From: Hypholoma sublateritium FD-334 SS-4
Lineage: Eukaryota > Basidiomycota > Agaricomycetes > Agaricales > Strophariaceae
Length of the DNA: 64,000 nucleotides
Assembly: GCA_000827495.1 (NCBI GenBank)
Contig: KN817530.1
Coordinates: 552,446 to 616,445, forward strand
Direction: 5' to 3'
Position numbers and translations under genes: made by a program. The notes beneath the pieces were generated by a model. It was not told where the DNA came from and made no database searches. It worked only from the letters and a program-made list of their open reading frames with translations. The stretch's first letter is position 1; every line of letters begins with the position of its first letter. Of the stretch, positions 58,757 through 64,000 are shown piece after piece.

Positions 58757-61080
58757 ATGCCATTACCACGCCTGCCCCAGCTACGCGCTCTGCAGAGGTC
58801 GGCGTTCCATACGTCTGCACATACCAAGGCCCTCAGTGCTTTAGCGCTCCCCAAAGCGGAGCAAATATCTGCCCACTGGAAGGGCACCAACGCTACGGGG
58901 GGGTTGACCAAGAACTTCATCGGCGGAGAATTCGTGGAGAGCCACAGTGCCGAATGGATTGACGTTCACGATCCAGTGAGCTTCCGTCGCGTCCTGCGCA
59001 GTTGTAATCACAGGGGCTGACCTACGAACCTTCGTAGTCCTCTCAAACGCTTCTAACGCGCGTGCCTCAGACAACGGATGCAGAGTTCGCGGCTGCCGTT
59101 GATGCCGCTTCAGAAGCTTTCAAAACCTGGAGCAAAACGAGCATTGTAACTCGACAACGATTTGTTTTAGAGTGTGTCAACCTCTTTTCGGCCATTTGCT
59201 CAACGCCAATTATTTGTCTTCCCCCCCCCCAGATTGCAGCACCTACTACGCCAGAATGCTGATGCCATTGCGAACAGTATTGTTTTGGAACAAGGAAAAA
59301 CTCTTGCAGGTTTGCCACAGTGACTCACTACTGCAAACCCTATTCTAAGGTCGACTTAGACGCACACGGCGACCTCTTGCGTGGCTTGCAAGTCGTTGAA
59401 ACAGCAGTTGGAATAACATCCACACTCCTTGGCGACAAAATTGAAGGTCAGTGAATCAGTTATCATGCTGCTAGCCATCCGCTGATTTTTTTCTATAGTT
59501 AGCAAAGATATGGATACGTATGTCAGAAGGGTTCCTCTCGGTGTTTGCGCAAGCATTGCCCCATTCAACTTTCCAGCGTAAGTGGGTCAATATCTATAGT
59601 TAACCATAATTAAGCTGCTCTAGTATGATTCCTCTCTGGACGATACCGATGGCTGCGGTAACGGGCAATACACTCATTCTCAAGCCTTCGGAGCGCGACC
59701 CTGGCGCGGCTATGATGATTGCAGAACTTTGCCAACGTGCAGGTGCGCTGCGTTCATTTCTTTCGCAGGCCGAGGCTGAATATTACAAGGCCTACCTTCC
59801 GGTGTATTAAATGTTGTTCATGGTGGAGTACCAACCGTTAACGCAATTTGCGACCATCCTGCGATCAAGGCAATCAGCTTTGTCGGAGGAGATCGCGCCG
59901 GAAAGCATATCTACGATAGGTCCGTCCTCAGGGTCCAATTGGATCGCCACTTGAGTACTGATATAACCCACAGAGGCACTTCCAATGGAAAACGCGTCCA
60001 GGCAAATCTCGGCGCGAAGAACCATGCAATTCTCATGCCAGATGGTATGATTTCCTCGCTACTATCATGAGTACCAAACGAATTGAGTTTCATTTCAGCT
60101 AATGCCAATCTCGCAATGAACTCTATTGTTGGCGCCGCCTTTGGAGGTAAGCTCTTGAACCTAAATTACGCGCAATGATTGACAACGGTCAATCAGCTGC
60201 CGGTCAACGCTGCATGGCCATCTCTGTCGGTGCGCCCTTATTTTCCATTGAAGGTTAGCGCAATGCTTAATTTATTTTTAGCTGTCATTGTGGGAGACCC
60301 GAGCGCTTGGACGTCAGGCCTCATTGAACGCGCTCAGGCTTTGAAAGTCAATGGTGGCTTTGAACCTGGCGCAGACCTGTAAGGCCCATATGGTCTGCGT
60401 GGTAGTCGTGCTAACCATTACTTCAGTGGCCCTCTGATTTCTCCAGGCGCCAGAGATAGGGTGACTTCCCTCATTACATCTGCATTGGATGAAGGGGGCG
60501 AAATCATCCTCGACGGCCGCAACTTCAAGGCTCCTGAGGCATATCCTTACGGAAACTTTGTTGGGCCTACAATCATCAAGGCCAATACGTCAATGAAATG
60601 CTATCAGTGCGCTTACTGAACACTTCTCATTTTCATTTCTAATAATGACCTTGTGTTCAGAACTGAGATTTTCGGGCCCGTGCTAGTAATCCTCCAAGCT
60701 GATACCCTCGACGAAGCTATTGAGATCATCAATGAGAATCGCTACGGTAATGGAGCCGCAATCTTTACTCAGTCCGGAGCAACCGCAAGGCGCTTCGAAA
60801 GCGAAGTTAATGTTGGCCAAATTGGTATCAATGTCCCTATCCCTGTCCCCCTGCCTATGTTCTCCTGGAGTGGTAACAAAGGCAGTGTTCTTGGAGACAT
60901 TGGATTCTACGGAAAAGGGTAAGATATTACTTCATTGGGGAACGAAGTAGAGTTCTAACTGGCGCTTTCATGAACAGTGGCATCAACTTTTATACTCAAA
61001 ACAAGACAATCACCAGTCTCTGGAAAGCGGAGGATGCCATCGGAAATCGAGCTTCTGTTGATATGCCCACTCATCATTAA
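58757..61080 (+). CDS. Methylmalonate-semialdehyde dehydrogenase (acylating), mitochondrial
   Basis: ALDH6 family enzyme of valine and pyrimidine breakdown; oxidises methylmalonate semialdehyde with CoA and NAD to propionyl-CoA. The N-terminus ([25 protein letters not shown]) is a typical transit peptide. Then FIGGEFVES, the spliced [65 protein letters not shown] (two parts), catalytic Cys in [11 protein letters not shown], and the MMSDH-specific [21 protein letters not shown]. The 3' part has EIFGPVL and ends SVDMPTHH. The gene has many introns, one with a run of C before its AG (59222-59232). A good full-length orthologue. Confidence 0.94.
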
Positions 61081-61212
61081 GACATCATCTATAACCTGTA
61101 CATTTACGTATCTATATATATTCATATATCGAATGCCACAAAAAACGCAGTCTATTCTCATTTAAAGGGAAAGGTGGAAGCTTGAGAACGCGTGGTATGT
61201 ATTATCTCTGCG

Positions 61213-61915
61213 TCATGTCTGTTTCTTGCCTGCGACTTCATCGAGAAACGCATCCGATAGGCGAACACACTGCTGGTAGACCTTCTCGAAGCCGCCCTGT
61301 TTATTGAATGATCAAAATACCGCTGGTTAGAGTGTACATATAAGACATACTATTCCGCCATAATACGGGTCTGGGATGGCTTTGTCGTCGAGATATGATC
61401 CCCAGAGTCGTACTTCAGCAGTTGCATTTGACGGTTTCATGCTCTGGAGGTGGCGCAGATTGTTCTCATCCGATGCAAGGATGTGGGTGAATCTGACAAA
61501 GTCAGATGTTGCTATTTGACGCGCATGACTATCTATCGGAACGTTATGCTGAGATTAAGATTATCAGTATCGGCGTATTCGCGGGAGAAGTGGTGCATAG
61601 CACCTTTCGACAGGTTGATACGGTCCTATTATACACGCGTAAGACGCCAGCGATAGAAGACAGTGAGGAGTATATACCTTTCGTCCGGCTCCTCGCCGAC
61701 ATGATACCCTGCCGTTCCGCAGCTATCCACGGTTATATCCAGGCCTCGTTTTGCGGCGATGTCTTTTAACACTGCTTCGCCCATCGGTGATCGACATATG
61801 TTGCCTGCGAACGGGGGTTTGTTGAGCCGGCGATCGGCTGAAGGTACAAAGGAATGTCCATGCCTAAACAAACCACGAGCACCTTGAGATTCTGGGGCGT
61901 TTCTGAGGGCGACAT
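61213..61915 (-). CDS. Low-molecular-weight protein tyrosine phosphatase
   Basis: Small cytosolic phosphatase. ATG 61915 gives MSPSETPQNLKVLVVCLG, joined over a GC-AG intron to NICRSPMGEAVLKDI, making the P-loop C-x5-R (VCLGNICRS). Then VDSCGTAGYHVGEEPDERTVSTCRK, HNVPIDSHARQI, FTHILASDENNLRHL and the catalytic acid in IPDPYYGG. The last exon reads GGFEKVYQQCVRLSDAF and ends KKQT at 61213. All hallmarks of the family and the usual length of about 165 aa. Four introns, others GT-AG. Confidence 0.93.
61805..61863 (-). other. GC-AG intron (59 nt) splitting the LMW-PTP P-loop
   Basis: Donor GCATGG, acceptor TTCGCAG. The codon for Gly in CLGNICR is split G|GC; no GT donor nearby gives the P-loop in frame. 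Confidence 0.75.
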
Positions 61916-62180
61916 GGGGGCGGGGGCGCGTGTGTGGTGGGGGAGCGGAAGGAAATACGGTCGGCTTGGCGAACTCATTAATCTAATCTGGTGTTCCCGG
62001 TTGGGACTATCGGCGATCAGTTGTGCGTGGCTGTGCGCAATCGGTACCCCGAAATTACCTTTCTCGTGCGCAGGATGTTCAACTTCTCTCTGAGCGCTGC
62101 CCTCGGAGTTTGCGACTCTCCCCTTGCTCTCCCCCCCTTACGACCCCCGCGAGACCTTTCACGACCAAAAAACTCGACTA
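61916..62180. promoter_or_regulatory. Divergent promoter region, LMW-PTP / 7-TM gene
   Basis: 265 bp between starts, with a pyrimidine-rich run about 62110-62150 upstream of the plus-strand gene. Confidence 0.45.
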
Positions 62181-63126
62181 ATGCCCACACTAGACACCAG
62201 AGGCAAGATAGCCGGCGCCGAAATCGGATTTTATGTCCCAATAGCTGTGATCACCCTTCTACTGATCTTTCGTTATGTCCTCAGACGAGATGCGGGCTGG
62301 CTTTTTCTTTTTGCTTTTTCCGGAAGTGAGCATTCAGTGCTATAGTCCTCCCATATACTAAGAGTATTTTTACCAGTACGAATTGCTGGAGGCGCACTTG
62401 TCGTCGCAGGACAATTGGCCAAAACACCAAACCCTATGTTACTCAACGCTGCATATATCATGGACTATGTCGGAATTTCCGCGATTCTACTCTCAACACT
62501 GGGCTTCATTGGCATGGCGTACGTCATTTATTCTATTTACATTGTACACGACATATTGACCATTTCCAGCGGACAGCACACCTACAGCGAAAACCGCCGC
62601 CTCATCGTCTCTCTACGGTTTACTGGATTCTTTATTTTGGCAGGAGTAGGGGTCGGCGCCGCCGGAGGCGCCATAGGGGTCATGGCGAACGCAAACGCCT
62701 CATTAGCGACTGCACTGCACCGTGCCGGCGTGTGCATCTTCGTCGCCGCATATATCTTCATAGCGGGCCTGCACATAGCGGCCTGGACCTACCGCTGGCA
62801 CCTCCGAAGCTACCGCCGAAGTGTGAGTTCCCCACTGCAATGTGCTCGCGTGCATCAAGCTAATGTACGCGCGTTCCCAGCTATTAATTGGTATCAGCTT
62901 TGCCTTTCCGTTTCTCGGGGTACGCCTGGCCTATGCCGTGCTTGCAGCCTGGTCAGCTTCGGATCTTCGTGGACTCCACCCCTCTTCAAATGTCACCATC
63001 GCAAAATTCAACCCTGTGACAGGAAACTGGATCCTATACTTGGCGCTGGATCTTGTGATGGAGTGGGTGGTAGCCGCGCTCTACCTGTTCGCCAGCACGG
63101 TGCTGGCCCAGAGGAGACATCATTAG
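62181..63126 (+). CDS. Seven-transmembrane fungal protein (DUF7702-like)
   Basis: ATG 62181 gives MPTLDTRGKIAGAEIGFYVPIAVITLLLIFRYVLRR. About seven hydrophobic helices follow over four exons: IGFYVPIAVITLLLIF, LFLFAFSG, AGGALVVAGQLA, ISAILLSTLGFIGMAG, FTGFFILAGVGVGAAGGAIG, VCIFVAAYIFIAGLHIAAW and LIGISFAFPFLGVRLAYAVLAAW, with a conserved GNWILYLALDLVMEW near the end. This order matches a fungal integral-membrane family annotated only as a domain of unknown function (DUF7702, from memory). Function unknown; not RTA1 as far as I can see. C-terminus QRRHH at 63126. Confidence 0.78.
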
Positions 63127-63442
63127 TTACTAATCGACACCTTGCCCTCCGAAAATGCCGCTATATTTAACAGTCAACGATCGGTATGTCTATGTGTACT
63201 ATTTAGCTGTGCCTACTACGATATCATTATCTGCACCGGATACGATACCACACCGAACTATTCGAACGACTAGATATTATTTTGTAGGAACGATTTGTAC
63301 AACAGTTTTCACAATATAAACCCTCGCATCTACCCACAACCCAATTTTGTCTTGGTAAACATCAAAGCATGATAACAGGCAAATAGAAGGAAAGATAATC
63401 ATAGGCCCTACTTGTCGATTTGTGGTGCCGACAGAGGAAAGG
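63127..63442. other. Intergenic, convergent 3' regions
   Basis: AT-rich; nothing recognised. Confidence 0.5.
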
Positions 63443-64000
63443 TTACGTGAATTCCATGAGATGAGTCGGAGAGTTGTCTTCAACTTTCCAGAGCCAGAAA
63501 GGACCTGAACGGCGAGCGATTAAGTCAAATTAGTGTGACCAAGTAAAACGATCTTACCGACTGGGTCATCTGAATATTCGAAGATGCATGTCAACATAAT
63601 GTGATGAATTTGTTAACGAGAAGCCATGACACACCTTGGTCATGGTGCGTGGTCGTCCAAACGCCAGCTACTCCCATGGCGCTCTTCGGCCCCCCAATTT
63701 GTACACCCGTAGAACTGTAAAAGCCCGTCACGCTGTGTACTACGGCACACGACACGAACGTTTCACAAACCTCCACTGTGGGTGTTCATCATAAATGGAC
63801 GTCTAGAAATAGTTCAATATGAAGGAATTAGCTTGGAGAGCAGATTCAAATAAAGCACACGCACCAACTGCCAGCGTGGTACCCCGTCCTTTCCCATCAC
63901 AACAAAGCCTTCAACCGCTGCCTCGTTTCCATTCACCCCCTTTGAGGTGCCGCTGAAGCAAAGTGGCGGGAAGCGACTTGTCTTATCCCCTGCGCCCTCA
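63443..64000 (-). CDS. C-terminal end of a conserved fungal protein (possibly an F-box family), 5' part outside the window
   Basis: Spliced reading from the right edge is EGAGDKTSRFPPLCFSGTS, EGFVVMGKDGVPRWQL, TSIYDEHPQWSSTGVQIGG, AMGVAGVWTTTHHDQ, DDPVGPFWLWKVEDN and ends LMEFT at 63443. Five exons, one only 12 nt. The pattern HPQW...GVQIGG...GVxGxWT...DDPVGPFW is familiar from C-termini of proteins annotated as F-box containing in mushrooms, but the F-box itself would lie outside the window, so the family is tentative. There is no signal for a membrane or enzyme domain in this part. Confidence 0.55.
63558..63569 (-). other. 12-nt micro-exon at the right edge gene
   Basis: AT GAC CCA GTC G between TATTCAG and GTAAGA. 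It gives Q-DDPVG-PFWLW. Confidence 0.68.

Noticed and set aside
23678..61080. A fatty-acid or CoA catabolic gene cluster (thiolase, acylcarnitine carrier, MMSDH)
   Set aside because: The genes are spread over 37 kb among unrelated genes; coincidence is simpler.

Overview
The window is nuclear DNA from a filamentous basidiomycete, most likely a mushroom-forming Agaricomycete. The evidence is dense gene packing, many 47-65 nt introns in almost every gene, CTAAT/CTAAC-like branch sites, and fungal-only families (Zn2Cys6 activator, Kre6/Skn1 glucan protein, Ima1, Rav1, multi-FAS1 protein). I see no transposon, CRISPR array, tRNA, rRNA or obvious secondary-metabolite cluster. Twenty-six protein genes can be supported; the first and the last run off the window edges. 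Gene models were built by hand from reading frames, conserved motifs and splice sites. For many genes exon phases and total length were checked to close in frame.

Layout. 1-9.2 kb: end of a SNF2/RING ATPase (+), then a large PHD/chromodomain remodeller of the CHD/Mit1 type (-). 9.7-15 kb: lipid-droplet hydrolase (-) and a Zn2Cys6 activator (-). 15-21.4 kb: REEP/Yop1 (+), exocyst Sec3 (-), homeodomain factor (+). 21.7-25.4 kb: glucosylceramide synthase (-) and peroxisomal 3-ketoacyl-CoA thiolase (+). 25.8-29.7 kb: membrane-anchored heparinase II/III-like protein and a Ser/Thr-rich single-pass surface protein (both +). 30.1-35.9 kb: Ima1 (-), a SNAPc1-like protein (+) and Kre6/Skn1 (+). 36.2-44.1 kb: UBE2O-type E2 (-), F-box protein (+), N-acetylglutamate synthase (+). 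44.5-49.1 kb: acylcarnitine carrier (-) and a multi-FAS1 protein (-). 49.2-56.1 kb: Rav1 (+) and Rab GDI (-). 56.5-64 kb: a protein with Rap1/Myb-like repeats (-), methylmalonate-semialdehyde dehydrogenase (+), LMW tyrosine phosphatase (-), a 7-TM DUF7702-like protein (+) and the C-terminal end of an unidentified conserved fungal protein (-).

The genes are mainly housekeeping: chromatin, secretion and membrane traffic, lipid and mitochondrial metabolism, wall glucan and ubiquitin. No single pathway cluster is evident. Many neighbours are head-to-head with 106-320 bp between start codons, so shared promoters are likely.

The most unusual signal is in RNA splicing. One thiolase intron can only be read as AT-AC. 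Three introns use GC-AG. Very small internal exons recur (7, 7, 8, 9, 9, 12, 14 and 21 nt), several of them in codons for conserved motifs. In the carnitine carrier the first coding exon appears to be the ATG alone.
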